DNA of 64,000 nucleotides. Origin: Phycisphaerales bacterium (GTDB lineage: Bacteria > Planctomycetota > Phycisphaerae > Phycisphaerales > UBA1924). Under the pieces are notes generated by a model. The model was not told the DNA's origin, made no database searches, and worked only from the letters and a program-made list of their open reading frames with translations. Where the stretch lies: contig JALUWX010000021.1 in the NCBI GenBank assembly GCA_027019265.1, positions 1 to 64,000 on the forward strand, given 5' to 3'. Below are positions 48,805 through 58,878 of this stretch, piece by piece. Each line of letters opens with the position of its first letter. The stretch's first letter is position 1. A program made the translations under genes and the position numbers.

Positions 48805-51336
48805 TCAGCGTTTCTTGCCCTTCCCGCCTTTGCCGCCGCCCCTTTTCTTCCCGCCGGGACCTGCTTTGCCCTGCGCGTCGCGCCGGTAGTCGGTCTTCCC
48901 ACGATCGCGCGACTTGGACTTGCGCGATCGGCGTTGGTTCCCCGGGGTCTTGAAGCCTGCGCCCTTGGACTCGCCGATTCCGCCGTGATCCGAGCCACCG
49001 AGCTTGAGCCCTTCGCCCAGCGCGCCCTTGCCCTTCTTCTTCCCGGCCGCCCGCGCGTCGGGGTCCGTGACGACGAGGTCCATCCGGCGCGTCGCGAGAT
49101 CAACCGTCGCGATCGTGACCTTGAGCGAATCACCGATGGAGAAGCTGCGTCCCGAGTGGATGTCGTAGAGCGCGCCCGATCGGTCGTCGATCTTCCAGGT
49201 CGGGGGACGGTCCGAGCGGGTCGTGTCCCCGGGGAGGTCGTGCTTTGGGATCATCCCGTCGGCGAGGTACTTCGCGATCTGGACGTAGACACCCTTCGGG
49301 GTCACCCCCGTGACGAACCCGTCGAAGGACTCCCCGATGTGCTCGACCATGAGCTGGAGCACGAGGAGCTGGCGCAGCTCACGCTCCGCGTCCGCGGCGT
49401 TCACCTCGGTGTTCGAACAGTGGCTCCCGATCTGCGACAGAGTCTGCTCGTCGGGACAGTTCGGGTCCTCGCGGAGTTCTTTCCCGAGCGCTTTCTTCGC
49501 GCCCTCGGTTTTCGGTGGGGTCTCGCCGTTGCTTGTGCGCTTCAGGTACGCAACGAGCGAGCGGTGCGCCGTGAGGTCCGGGTAGCGCCGGATCGGGGAC
49601 GTGAAGTGCGCGTACGCGCTCGACGCGAGCGCGTAGTGCCCGATGAGCGCCGGCGAATAGGCGGCTTTCGTGAGCGACCTCAGCACGGCGGTGTGCACCG
49701 CCCGCGCGACGCTCGTCCCGGCGGTCGCGTCGAGGAGGGTCTGGAGTTCTTCGCGCGTCGGGTTCTTGGGGATCTTGAACCCGGCGACGGTCGCCGTCTT
49801 CCGGAGCTCGTCCACGTCCCCCGGGGTGGGCTCGGGGTGGACGCGCCGGATCAGCGGCACATCCATCTGCTCGAACAGGGTCGCGACCGCTTCGTTCGCT
49901 TCCACCATGAACATCTCGATCAGGGTGTGGGTGAACGCGTCGTCCTCGGGGTGCGCATCGACGACGCGCCCGTCCTCGTCGAACTCGAGCTCGACCTCGG
50001 GGAGGTCGAGGTGGATCATCCCCGCTTTGCGCCGGCGCGCCTGGATGAGGCGCGAGAGCGTGTCCATATCCCGGACGGTCTTGATGAGCTCGTCCGTGTG
50101 GGGGGTGTCGGTCTTGGCGTTTTTCTTTGCTTCTTCGAGATCGCCGTCGATGAGCGCCTGCGCCTCAAGGTAGGTCATGCGCTTGCGTGATTTGATCAGC
50201 GACTGACAGAACGCGCGCGAGCGGACGTTGCCCGATCGGTCGTATCGGATGATCGCGGACTTCGCGTAGCGCAGGACCCCTTCCTGGAGGGAGCAGATCC
50301 CGTTGGAGAGGACCTCGGGGAGCATGGGGATGACAAGCCGGGGGAGGTACACGGAGTTTCCGCGTTCCTTCGCTTCCTCGTCGAGCGCGGAGTCCTTCTC
50401 GATGTAGTGCGCGACGTCCGCGATGTGGATCCCGAGCTCCCACCCGCCGTCGTCGAGCTTCTTGATGTGGATCGCGTCGTCGTAGTCCTTGGCGTCGGGT
50501 GGGTCGATGGTGCAGATGAACTCGCCCGTCAGGTCCTTGCGCATATCGAGCGCTTCGATCCCCTCGCGCTCGTAGAGGTCCATCTCCTCGTCGAAGCGTT
50601 GGGTCGCTTCCCGTGCCTGTTCGACACACGACTCCGGGAACTCAAGCTCCGGGAGCGAGTACGCCGCGATGACGGCCTGGGTCTCGACATCGGGCTCGCC
50701 CGCTTCGCCCAGCACTTTCGTGATGACCCCCTGCGCGAGCCGACCTTGCTCGGGATAGTCGATGATCTCGAAGACGACCTTCGACCCGACCTTCACGTTC
50801 TTGGAGTCCGCATCTTTGAGGATCACGGGGCTGGTGAGTTCGCGCCCGTCGGGGTATGCGAGCCAACGCCCGTCCTGTTTCGCCATCTCCCCGGTAAAGG
50901 CCGCTCGTTTGCGGGAGAGAATCTCGATGACCTCCCCCGAGTACTGACGTTCCATCGTTCCGAGGCGCTTCTCTCGCCGTTGGTCGCGCTCGAAGTAGAT
51001 CTTGACGGTGTCGCCGCGCATCGCGCCCATGGTGGCGTGTTCCGGGATGAACACGTCCCCCCCGTGGGAGATCTTCGAGGGCGCGACGAACCCGAACCCG
51101 CGCTGGGTCGAGCGGAACTCGCCGATCAGCTCACCCTTGTTGGGCTTGAACGGGAGCGAGATCCGTCCAGAGTCGTCGAGCGCGACGATGTCCTCAGCGG
51201 CGAGCTCGCGGACGGCGTGCCCGAACGCTTCGACATCGTCGATGTTGAGGTCCTTCGCGACGATCGGGATCGGCGCGGGGTTGTAGGTATCGTGCGAGAT
51301 GTGGTTGATCAAACGATCGCGGTATCGGAGCGGCAT
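48805..51336 (-). CDS. rnr: ribonuclease R
   Basis: FICTIDPPDAKDYDDAIHI, GIHIADVAHYIEKDSALDEEAKERGNSVYLP, YAHFTSPIRRYPDLTAHR, C-terminal S1 domain and basic tail. Confidence 0.95.
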   Translation of the reverse strand: MPLRYRDRLINHISHDTYNPAPIPIVAKDLNIDDVEAFGHAVRELAAEDIVALDDSGRISLPFKPNKGELIGEFRSTQRGFGFVAPSKISHGGDVFIPEHATMGAMRGDTVKIYFERDQRREKRLGTMERQYSGEVIEILSRKRAAFTGEMAKQDGRWLAYPDGRELTSPVILKDADSKNVKVGSKVVFEIIDYPEQGRLAQGVITKVLGEAGEPDVETQAVIAAYSLPELEFPESCVEQAREATQRFDEEMDLYEREGIEALDMRKDLTGEFICTIDPPDAKDYDDAIHIKKLDDGGWELGIHIADVAHYIEKDSALDEEAKERGNSVYLPRLVIPMLPEVLSNGICSLQEGVLRYAKSAIIRYDRSGNVRSRAFCQSLIKSRKRMTYLEAQALIDGDLEEAKKNAKTDTPHTDELIKTVRDMDTLSRLIQARRRKAGMIHLDLPEVELEFDEDGRVVDAHPEDDAFTHTLIEMFMVEANEAVATLFEQMDVPLIRRVHPEPTPGDVDELRKTATVAGFKIPKNPTREELQTLLDATAGTSVARAVHTAVLRSLTKAAYSPALIGHYALASSAYAHFTSPIRRYPDLTAHRSLVAYLKRTSNGETPPKTEGAKKALGKELREDPNCPDEQTLSQIGSHCSNTEVNAADAERELRQLLVLQLMVEHIGESFDGFVTGVTPKGVYVQIAKYLADGMIPKHDLPGDTTRSDRPPTWKIDDRSGALYDIHSGRSFSIGDSLKVTIATVDLATRRMDLVVTDPDARAAGKKKGKGALGEGLKLGGSDHGGIGESKGAGFKTPGNQRRSRKSKSRDRGKTDYRRDAQGKAGPGGKKRGGGKGGKGKKR

Positions 51337-51375
51337 AGTGAGACTGTACGGGACCTCGGGTCCGAACGCGCCGGA

Positions 51376-52389
51376 TCAGAGGGAATCCGCGTAGGTCCCG
51401 AGGGTTTCCTCGAATCGCGCGAGAGCGAGCCCGAGCGCCTCTCCGGCCGGATGAGGGTCGGCGATGCTGTCCCGTCCCCCCATGATCGCCATCCCCTCGT
51501 CGAAGGGGAGGAGCTTCCCGAGCCCGATCGCGCTTGCGAGCCGTGCTTGGATGGCGGCGATGCGCCATGGGAGCCCGATGGGCCTCAGCCACGATTTCGC
51601 GCCCGGGACATGGCGCTGGTAGACCTTGAGCATCTCCGGGAAGGTCATGGAGTCTGGGCCGACGAGCTCGTAGGTGCTATGGATTGTTTCGGGTCGATCG
51701 AGCGCGTTGACAAAAGCGTGCGCGACGTCGTCCACATGGATCGGCGCAACCGAGGGCGCTTCGAACCCGAACCCGTTCGTTTTCCAACGCGAGAAGTAGG
51801 GGAGGAACACAAACGGGGGCGCTTTCCCGCGCACCCACGCGGCGGCCATCTGGGTGAACTCCCCGCGTTCTCCGTGGATGAGCCCGGGGCGCATGATCGT
51901 CCAGTCCAGCTTCGAGGCTTTCACGATCAGCTCCGCGCGGTGCTTCGTGTCCCTGTACCCCGCGCGATCATCGGGACCCACCCCGAGCGCGGACATGTGG
52001 ACATAGCGCATGGATTGGTTCTCGTGCGCACACGCGCCCACGATGGCGCGGGCCGCATCCACGTGGATCCGTTCGAAGGTCTGTCCGTGGTCCGCTTCCC
52101 GGATAATCCCGACAAGATGGATACACGCGCTGGCGCCTCGCACGAGCTTGGCGAGCGCGTCGGGGTCCGAGACCCCGCCCTCGATGATCTCGACGTGCTC
52201 AGAATCGATCTTTCGATCGTCGAGCATCTTCCGCGCTTTGGGAGGGTTCCGGACGAGGATCCGCGCGGAATGCCCCGATTCGACCACCCGCACGAGGACG
52301 CGCGAGCCCACGAACCCCGTGGTCCCCGTGATCGCGATGGTCCGTCCGTTTGTGTTGTTCTCGGGTTCGCTCATGGTGCTCCTGCGCAT
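51376..52389 (-). CDS. NAD(P)-binding protein, complex I NDUFA9-like SDR
   Basis: IAITGTTGFVGSRVLVRVVESGHSARILVRNPPKARKM; HVDAARAIVGACAHENQSMRYVHMSALG. Confidence 0.82.
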   Translation of the reverse strand: MRRSTMSEPENNTNGRTIAITGTTGFVGSRVLVRVVESGHSARILVRNPPKARKMLDDRKIDSEHVEIIEGGVSDPDALAKLVRGASACIHLVGIIREADHGQTFERIHVDAARAIVGACAHENQSMRYVHMSALGVGPDDRAGYRDTKHRAELIVKASKLDWTIMRPGLIHGERGEFTQMAAAWVRGKAPPFVFLPYFSRWKTNGFGFEAPSVAPIHVDDVAHAFVNALDRPETIHSTYELVGPDSMTFPEMLKVYQRHVPGAKSWLRPIGLPWRIAAIQARLASAIGLGKLLPFDEGMAIMGGRDSIADPHPAGEALGLALARFEETLGTYADSL

Positions 52390-52401
52390 CGTACCATCCG
52401 G

Positions 52402-53172
52402 ATGATGCTCGCCGCTGATGACATCTCATTCGCGTATCCGAAGGGACCGGATGTCCTCAAGCGCGTGTCGTGCACACTCGAACCGGGGAAGCTCACCGCG
52501 ATCCTCGGCCCGAACGGCGCGGGGAAGTCCACCCTCGTCCGGATCCTCTCGGGGGTCCGCCGTCCGGACTCGGGCACCGTTTCGCTCGGTCCGGCCGATC
52601 TTTTCGCGATGTCCGCGCGGGAGCGGGCCGCGCAGATCGGGTTCGTGGCGCAGCGATCGACCCTTGCGTTCGATTTCGATGTCCGGAGGGTGGTCGAGCT
52701 CGGGCGCCACGCGCTGGGCTCGGATCGAGAAGCCGTCGATCGCGCGATCGACGAGATGGATCTCACGGAACTCACGCACCGACCCGTCGGATCCCTCTCC
52801 GTGGGTCAGCAGCAGCGCGTCGCGATGGCACGCGCCTTGGCGCAGCTCGATGGTCGGGACGATTGTGTGCTCCTGGCCGACGAACCGACCTCCGCGATGG
52901 ACCCTGCGCATCAGCGAAACACCCTCGAGCAGCTCCGGGGGCTCTCCGAACGCGGCGGAACGGTGGGGCTGGTCGTACACGACACCACCCTCGCCGCGAC
53001 CTGGTGCGATCGTGCGGTCATCCTTGCTCAGGACGGCTCGATCGCAGCGGAGGGGGGGATCGACACGGTTCTGACACCAGAAATCCTCTCCGAAGTCTTC
53101 GGGATCGCTTTTGCGAGCGCTCAGATCGGTTCGCTCCGGGTTCTCACCCCCGATGTCGCCCCACGCCGATAG
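52402..53172 (+). CDS. ABC transporter ATP-binding protein (iron/heme-uptake-like)
   Basis: ILGPNGAGKSTLVRILSG, LSVGQQQRVAMARALAQL, LLADEPTSAMDPAHQ. Confidence 0.88.
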   Translation: MMLAADDISFAYPKGPDVLKRVSCTLEPGKLTAILGPNGAGKSTLVRILSGVRRPDSGTVSLGPADLFAMSARERAAQIGFVAQRSTLAFDFDVRRVVELGRHALGSDREAVDRAIDEMDLTELTHRPVGSLSVGQQQRVAMARALAQLDGRDDCVLLADEPTSAMDPAHQRNTLEQLRGLSERGGTVGLVVHDTTLAATWCDRAVILAQDGSIAAEGGIDTVLTPEILSEVFGIAFASAQIGSLRVLTPDVAPRR

Positions 53173-53181
53173 ACTTGGGGC

Positions 53182-53925
53182 ATGATCTCGAGCCTGATCG
53201 GATTTCTGACCAGCCCTCTCGGTATCGCGCTCATCATCGGCGCGTTCTCCGGCGGTGCGCGCCTCTGGGCGAAAATGCAGGAACAACGCGCTAAGCAAAC
53301 CCAGATCCAGGCGCGTCGTCAGATGGAGCGTGACGCGCTCCGCACGGGTGGTCGGGGGATGAGCGAGCCTCGGAGCACACCCGCGCCCCCATCCACGTGG
53401 GATCAGGATCAACAGAGCAAGCGGGATCGGATCGAAGAGCTCCGTCGGAGGCGTATCGAGCAGCTCCAGAAGCTCCGTGAGCAGCGTTCGGGCGCATCGA
53501 CAGCGCAGACGAGCGCCGCTCCTATCGCGCCCGCACCGTCCCCAGCACCCCGCCGTGCTCCTCAGCAGTCGCAGCCCGCGCGGAGAGGACCGCAACGAGC
53601 GGCTCCTCCACCCCCCGCGCCCGCGCGCCGGCCTGCGCCTCAGCCCACGCCGGCCACACGACAGACCACACGCGCTGCGCCCAAACCACAACCCACACCC
53701 CGACGCGCGCCGAGCCGTGCGCCAACCCCGCGCCCCGCGCCTGTGTCGCAACCCGAGCACACGACCATCAGCGATCTCCCCAAGCCCGCGCCGGTTGCGG
53801 TGCGACAGGACCGATCCAGGTTCGCGACGCGCCAAGCCCTCCGGGACGCGATCATCGCGAAAGAAGTGCTCGGCCCCCCCGTCGCGCTCCGTCAGGAGCA
53901 CGCTTCGGACCCGTTCTCGCTCTGA
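53182..53925 (+). CDS. hypothetical Pro/Ala/Arg-rich protein with N-terminal hydrophobic segment
   Basis: ORF 247 aa; MISSLIGFLTSPLGIALIIGAFSGGARLWAKMQEQRAKQ then low-complexity PAPRRAPQQ region. Confidence 0.55.
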   Translation: MISSLIGFLTSPLGIALIIGAFSGGARLWAKMQEQRAKQTQIQARRQMERDALRTGGRGMSEPRSTPAPPSTWDQDQQSKRDRIEELRRRRIEQLQKLREQRSGASTAQTSAAPIAPAPSPAPRRAPQQSQPARRGPQRAAPPPPAPARRPAPQPTPATRQTTRAAPKPQPTPRRAPSRAPTPRPAPVSQPEHTTISDLPKPAPVAVRQDRSRFATRQALRDAIIAKEVLGPPVALRQEHASDPFSL

Positions 53926-53963
53926 TCGAACGATCGGGACGGATCCCCCGGAAGGACTTATAC

Positions 53964-54785
53964 TTGTCCATGCGCTCCGAGCGAACATCATCCGCAGTCT
54001 GTGTCCTCATCGGACTCTCCGTGCTCGTGACATCGCTCAGCGCCTGCGGGAACCTGTCGAACGCGCCCCGGGGAGCCCGGAAGCTCGGTGACCTGTTCTT
54101 CCCCTCGACGTCTCCCAGCGACGCCGCGATCCTCGCGACGGACGAGTACAACGCGGAGAATCGGTACCGGGGGACGACGATGCTCTCCGCCGCCCCGTTC
54201 GGGGGTCAGCCCGTGTATCTCGAGCTCTACGTGGACGGCACGGACGACGAGGACCCCGGGGTTCGCGCCGCTTCGATCCGTGCGCTCGGGCGTCACGGCG
54301 ATCCGGCGCACTCGACCTATCTGATCGATGCGCTGGACGACGATGACGACGGGGTCCGTCTCGCCGCCGCACGCGCGCTCCAGCGTGTCCACGCCCCGTC
54401 GGCCGTCACGTCGCTGCTGAACTCGATCAAGGTTTCCGAAGAGAAGAACGCTGATGTCCGGGCCGCCGCGGCAGACGCGCTGGGTCAGTACAGATTCCCC
54501 GTTGTCGTCCAGGGGCTCATCGCCGCGCTCGCGGACCCCCGGTTGGTCGTGAACGACCGGGTGAGCCACGCGCTCGTGGTGCTCACGGGTCAGGACTTCG
54601 GGCTCGACCGGAGCGCGTGGGTGACGTGGTACAACGACACGGACGATCTCTTCGAAGCGGCTCAGATCTACACCTACCCCGTGTTCAATCGGGAGAAGCA
54701 GATCGTCGAGTACCTCCCGTTCGTCCCCCCGCCCCCGAACGAGAACAGCTCCACCCCCGTGGGTCTGAATCCCATCGACGACTGA
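53964..54785 (+). CDS. HEAT-repeat lipoprotein
   Basis: Lipobox-like LVTSLSACGN; HEAT repeats DPGVRAASIRALGRHGDPAHSTYLIDALDDDDDGVRLAAARALQRV. Confidence 0.78.
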   Translation: MSMRSERTSSAVCVLIGLSVLVTSLSACGNLSNAPRGARKLGDLFFPSTSPSDAAILATDEYNAENRYRGTTMLSAAPFGGQPVYLELYVDGTDDEDPGVRAASIRALGRHGDPAHSTYLIDALDDDDDGVRLAAARALQRVHAPSAVTSLLNSIKVSEEKNADVRAAAADALGQYRFPVVVQGLIAALADPRLVVNDRVSHALVVLTGQDFGLDRSAWVTWYNDTDDLFEAAQIYTYPVFNREKQIVEYLPFVPPPPNENSSTPVGLNPIDD

Positions 54786-54883
54786 GCGCGTTGGCGCGTC
54801 TGGGGACTCCGGAGAAGTCCGAGAACCGGGCTCATCTCCCGATCCCGCTTGGCCGGATCGCCCATCGAACCGACGATCCCTGT

Positions 54884-55831
54884 GTGCGTGCACTGACCAT
54901 CGACAACGAACGAGCGGCGATCCGAGAGGATGTACCGAGCCCGGAGCTCCGTGAGGGATGGGCGTTGGTCCGTCCGAGCTCGGTCCTGATCACCCCGAAT
55001 GATCTGGGGAGCTCGAGCGAGCTCCGGATCCCGGGGAGACGGTTCGTAGGGATCGTCGAGCAGTGCGAGGATCCCGATCTCGTCGGGACCCGGGTTGTGG
55101 GGGAGAGCGATCTCGTGGATCCTGATTCCGAGCTCGCGCGTCGTGGGCTCGCGCGCCACGACCCGTCGCGCCGGGTGCTCGGTTCGTCCGAAGCGCCGGG
55201 GTGTCTCGCGGATCTCGTCGCGATCCCGCTGTCGAACCTGTGTGTGGTCCCCGGAGTGATCGACGATGAATACGCCGTTCTCGCCGGCGAGCTCAGCGCC
55301 GCGCTCCATGTGGCGCGTTTGGAGCGCGTCGCGAATAAGACTTACGTGAGCGTGATCGGCGCGGACCTGCTCGCGCTCCTGTGCGCCCAGCTCATGACCT
55401 CCCAGAACGCGTCGGTCCGTCTGGTCACGACGAACGCATCACGATTGGAGCTGTGCGCGAAATGGGGGATCCGGCATCGCGATCTGGACCATGTGGGACG
55501 GCGCGCGGATCAGGACATCGTGATCGATACTTCGACCGAACCCGGATCGCTTGAGACGGCGCTGCGCATGACGCGCCCGCGTGGCGCGATCATCCTGTGC
55601 GATTCGGGGTCCCCGATCGGGTCCGCTGAACTCGATCTCGTCGCGCAGCGCGAACTGCGGATCCTCGGGTCCCGCGCGGGACCCATCAGCGACGGGATCC
55701 GCGCGCTGACGAGCGGGACCCTGGATCTTTCAGGGCTGGTGACCAAGCGAGTCAGGTTCGACGATCTCCCCACAGAGCTCCATGTCCTCCGGGATCCGGA
55801 TCAGATCTCGATCCTCGTCCGGATGGACTGA
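54884..55831 (+). CDS. zinc-type alcohol dehydrogenase-like (MDR superfamily) protein
   Basis: MDR-like layout: VRALTIDNERAAIREDVPSPELREGWALVRPSSVLITPND..., TYVSVIGADLLALLCAQLM..., TRPRGAIILCDSGSP; GTG start 54884. Confidence 0.65.
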   Translation: MRALTIDNERAAIREDVPSPELREGWALVRPSSVLITPNDLGSSSELRIPGRRFVGIVEQCEDPDLVGTRVVGESDLVDPDSELARRGLARHDPSRRVLGSSEAPGCLADLVAIPLSNLCVVPGVIDDEYAVLAGELSAALHVARLERVANKTYVSVIGADLLALLCAQLMTSQNASVRLVTTNASRLELCAKWGIRHRDLDHVGRRADQDIVIDTSTEPGSLETALRMTRPRGAIILCDSGSPIGSAELDLVAQRELRILGSRAGPISDGIRALTSGTLDLSGLVTKRVRFDDLPTELHVLRDPDQISILVRMD

Positions 55832-55841
55832 TCGCCGGGGA

Positions 55842-56426
55842 TCACGGGGTCTGGATGTCCACGATGGCCAACTCCGGCCACATCGCCGCGAATACGCCAG
55901 CCACGATCAGCGCGAAAATCACCCCGTCGATGAACGAGGTGACGATGAAGCGCGTCGGTTTCCCAAGGAAGAAATCGTTCGCGAGCGATCCGAAGCAGTG
56001 CCCGAGGACGGCCACGGCGCCCGCGACCCGGAACACGCGCATGTAATCCGTGCCCGGACCGAGCGCGAGACCCGTGATGTACGCGACGAAGACCGAGATG
56101 ATCAGATAGACCATAAAGGTCTTGAGGAGGTTCATCCCGAAGTTCGGGGCCTTCGCCCAGATCGTGATCGTGCCCCAGGGTCCAGACTTGAACCGCTCCT
56201 GGAACGCTTGGTTCTTCATGTCCTTCGCGTGCTCGCAGTTCGGGAACATGTAGAGCCCGGGTTTGATGTTCAAGGGCTCGATCGCGTTGTCGAAGTCGCG
56301 CTCGTTGGGGAGGAACCGGATGTCCGCTTTGTGATACGGGAGCGCCATCCAGATCACGGCGCTCGCAAAGAAGACGGCGACGGCGGAAACGAGAACGGGG
56401 AGCCAGAGCTGCGCGAGTTCGACCAT
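55842..56426 (-). CDS. hypothetical membrane protein (multiple TM)
   Basis: ORF 194 aa with several hydrophobic segments, MVELAQLWLPVLVSAVAVFFASAVIWMALPYHKADIRFLPNE. Confidence 0.7.
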   Translation of the reverse strand: MVELAQLWLPVLVSAVAVFFASAVIWMALPYHKADIRFLPNERDFDNAIEPLNIKPGLYMFPNCEHAKDMKNQAFQERFKSGPWGTITIWAKAPNFGMNLLKTFMVYLIISVFVAYITGLALGPGTDYMRVFRVAGAVAVLGHCFGSLANDFFLGKPTRFIVTSFIDGVIFALIVAGVFAAMWPELAIVDIQTP

Positions 56427-56564
56427 GATCACATTCCTTTCCTGCGATTCGCTCATCCGAGCGAGGACTGCGATTCCGATTGTACAAGAACCGGCCGAGA
56501 CGATGCGCACGAAAAGAGCCCGACGATCTCGCCGGGCTCTGGAAACTCAGGTTGCGTGGATCGA

Positions 56565-57221
56565 TCAGCGGGTCGGCATGGACTCGAGGATCTCGTCGAT
56601 GAGCCCGTATTCGAGCATCTCCTTGTCGTCGAGCCAGAGGTTGCGATCGCAGTCCCGATGGATCTTCTCGGGGTCCTGGCCGGTCGCGTCGGCGTAGATT
56701 TGGTAGAGCCGATCGCGCAGTCGGAGCATCTCCTTGGCTTCGATCTCCAGATCCGTCGCTTGGCCTTCCATGACCCCCGAGATGAGGGGTTGGTGCATCA
56801 GGTTCCGCGCGTTCTTCAGGCAGTACCGCTTGCCCTTGGTCCCGGAGGAAGCGATGACCGAGCCCATCGAGGCCGCTTGTCCGATGACGTACGTGCACAC
56901 ATCGGGCTTGATGTACTTCATGGTGTCAACGATCCCGAGACCGGCCGTGACCGAGCCGCCGGGGGAGTTGACGTACAGGTGGATGTCGGAGTTCGCGTCC
57001 TCGTTCGCGAGGAAGAGGAGCTGCGCGACGATGAGGTTCGCCATCTCGTCCATCACACCTCCGGTCACGAAGATGATCCGGTCCTTGAGGAGGCGCGAGT
57101 AGATGTCGTACGAGCGCTCGCCGCGCCCGGACTGCTCGATGACGATGGGAACAAGGTGGGACAGGGGGTTGCTCATGCGTGTCTCGCTGTCGAGGTGACT
57201 CGTTGGTGTATCGCTCATCAC
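56565..57221 (-). CDS. clpP: ATP-dependent Clp protease proteolytic subunit paralog (predicted Ser-His-Asn triad)
   Basis: [64 protein letters not shown] in place of ERDRFL. Confidence 0.93.
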   Translation of the reverse strand: MMSDTPTSHLDSETRMSNPLSHLVPIVIEQSGRGERSYDIYSRLLKDRIIFVTGGVMDEMANLIVAQLLFLANEDANSDIHLYVNSPGGSVTAGLGIVDTMKYIKPDVCTYVIGQAASMGSVIASSGTKGKRYCLKNARNLMHQPLISGVMEGQATDLEIEAKEMLRLRDRLYQIYADATGQDPEKIHRDCDRNLWLDDKEMLEYGLIDEILESMPTR

Positions 57222-57242
57222 GGGGGTGGGGGGGGAGGGGGG

Positions 57243-57842
57243 TTACGCCGTCGGCGCGGAGGGGAGGTCCTTCGGGGGTTCGCTGAGAACTTCGTCCACG
57301 AGCCCGTACGCTTTGGCTTCGTTCGCATCGAAGTACTTGTCGCGCTCCGAGTCTCGCTTGATCGTTTCGGGATCCTGACCCGTGTGCTTCGCGATGATGT
57401 CGATGAGGATCTGTTTGCTCTTGATGATCTGCTCCGCTTGGAGCTTGATGTCCTCCGCCTGCCCGGTGACCCCGCCGTAGGGCTGGTGGATCATGACCTT
57501 GGCGTGGGGGAGGATGAAGCGTCGTCCCTTGGTCCCGGCCGTCAGGAGGACGGACCCCCCCGAGTAGGCGCGACCGATGCAGTACGTCGCGATCGGGGAG
57601 CTCAGGAAGCGCATGGTGTCGTACAGCGCGAGGGTGTCGTCCACAGCTCCACCGGGGGAGTTGATGTAGAGACTGATCTCCTGGTTCCGGCGCTGATTCT
57701 CCAGATAGAGCATCTGCATCATCACCCGGCTCGCGCTCGCGTGATTGATCTCGCCGATCAGGAACACGATCCGATTTTCGAGCAAAAGCTCGTCGATCGT
57801 CATCTCTCGGGTACGTTGGTAACTGACGGAAGCTGCTGGCAT
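57243..57842 (-). CDS. clpP: ATP-dependent Clp protease proteolytic subunit paralog
   Basis: IDELLLENRIVFLIGEINHASASRVMMQMLYLE, YINSPGGAVDDTLALYDTMRF, GRAYSGGSVLL, MIHQPYGG, SERDKYF. Start MPAAS at 57842. Confidence 0.93.
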   Translation of the reverse strand: MPAASVSYQRTREMTIDELLLENRIVFLIGEINHASASRVMMQMLYLENQRRNQEISLYINSPGGAVDDTLALYDTMRFLSSPIATYCIGRAYSGGSVLLTAGTKGRRFILPHAKVMIHQPYGGVTGQAEDIKLQAEQIIKSKQILIDIIAKHTGQDPETIKRDSERDKYFDANEAKAYGLVDEVLSEPPKDLPSAPTA

Positions 57843-58089
57843 AAGTCGTTCCCTGACAAAGGACAAGGGTCTCTGGATCGCCGGATCGGACCCGGTGAAA
57901 AGCGCCGGATCCCCCCTCTCTATCGGGAATCGGGGCTCATCGCATCATATCTGGGACACGATCGGGTCAAGAAACCCCACGACCCCAGATCCGGATCAGG
58001 GTTGCTGAGCCCCCTGTGCGTTTCTACAGTGCACGCTCGGATCAATGCATCCCCAGCTCATGGGACGCGCTTAGAAAGGTTTCATCAGC

Positions 58090-58869
58090 GTGAAGACCGC
58101 CGTTATCAGCGATATCCACGGCAATGCCGTCGCGCTCAGAGCTGTCCTCCAGGACATCGAAGCTCGGGGGATCGACCAGATCGTCTGTCTGGGCGACATC
58201 ATCGGGTACGGCCCGGATCCCCTCGAGTGTGTCGATCTCGTCCAGGAGAAATGCGCCTGGGCGCTCATGGGGAACCACGACTTCGGGGTCCTCTACGAAC
58301 CCACCAACTTCAACGCGCCGGCGGAAGCGGCCGCCTTCTGGACCCGCGCCCAGTTCGACGCAGAGCCCGACGAACCCGCGCGCGAACGCCGGTTCTCCTT
58401 CCTCGGGTCCCTCCGGGTCCGCGCCGTCGAGGATCTGACAGGAGACGGGCTCGAGATCCTCGCTGTCCACGCGTCCCCTCGTCGTCCGATCAACGAGTAC
58501 ATCTTCCCGGATGACGCGAGCGATGCGCCCGACAAGCTCGAAGCGATCTTCGATCGGGTCGAGAAAGTCGCGATGGTCGGGCACACCCACCAGCCCGGGG
58601 TGTTCAGCAACGAGCCCGACTTCTACCCCCCCGACGAGATCGGGTCGGATCCCGTGTTCAAGTTCAACGAGAACGAGAAGATCATCATCAACGTCGGATC
58701 CGTGGGTCAGCCGCGCGACAACGACCCCCGCGCGTGCTACGCGATCCTGTCCCCCGGGCAGGTCGAGTTCGCGCGCGTGGAGTACGAGATCGCGAAGACC
58801 GCCGACAAGATCAAGTCCATCCCCGAGCTCGCAGACTGGCTCGGCGAGCGCCTGTACGAAGGGCGCTGA
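58090..58869 (+). CDS. metallophosphoesterase
   Basis: (V)KTAVISDIHGNAVALRAVL, CLGDIIGYGPDP, MGNHDFG, VGHTHQPG motifs; GTG start. Confidence 0.92.
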   Translation: MKTAVISDIHGNAVALRAVLQDIEARGIDQIVCLGDIIGYGPDPLECVDLVQEKCAWALMGNHDFGVLYEPTNFNAPAEAAAFWTRAQFDAEPDEPARERRFSFLGSLRVRAVEDLTGDGLEILAVHASPRRPINEYIFPDDASDAPDKLEAIFDRVEKVAMVGHTHQPGVFSNEPDFYPPDEIGSDPVFKFNENEKIIINVGSVGQPRDNDPRACYAILSPGQVEFARVEYEIAKTADKIKSIPELADWLGERLYEGR

Positions 58870-58878
58870 TTCCATCCC

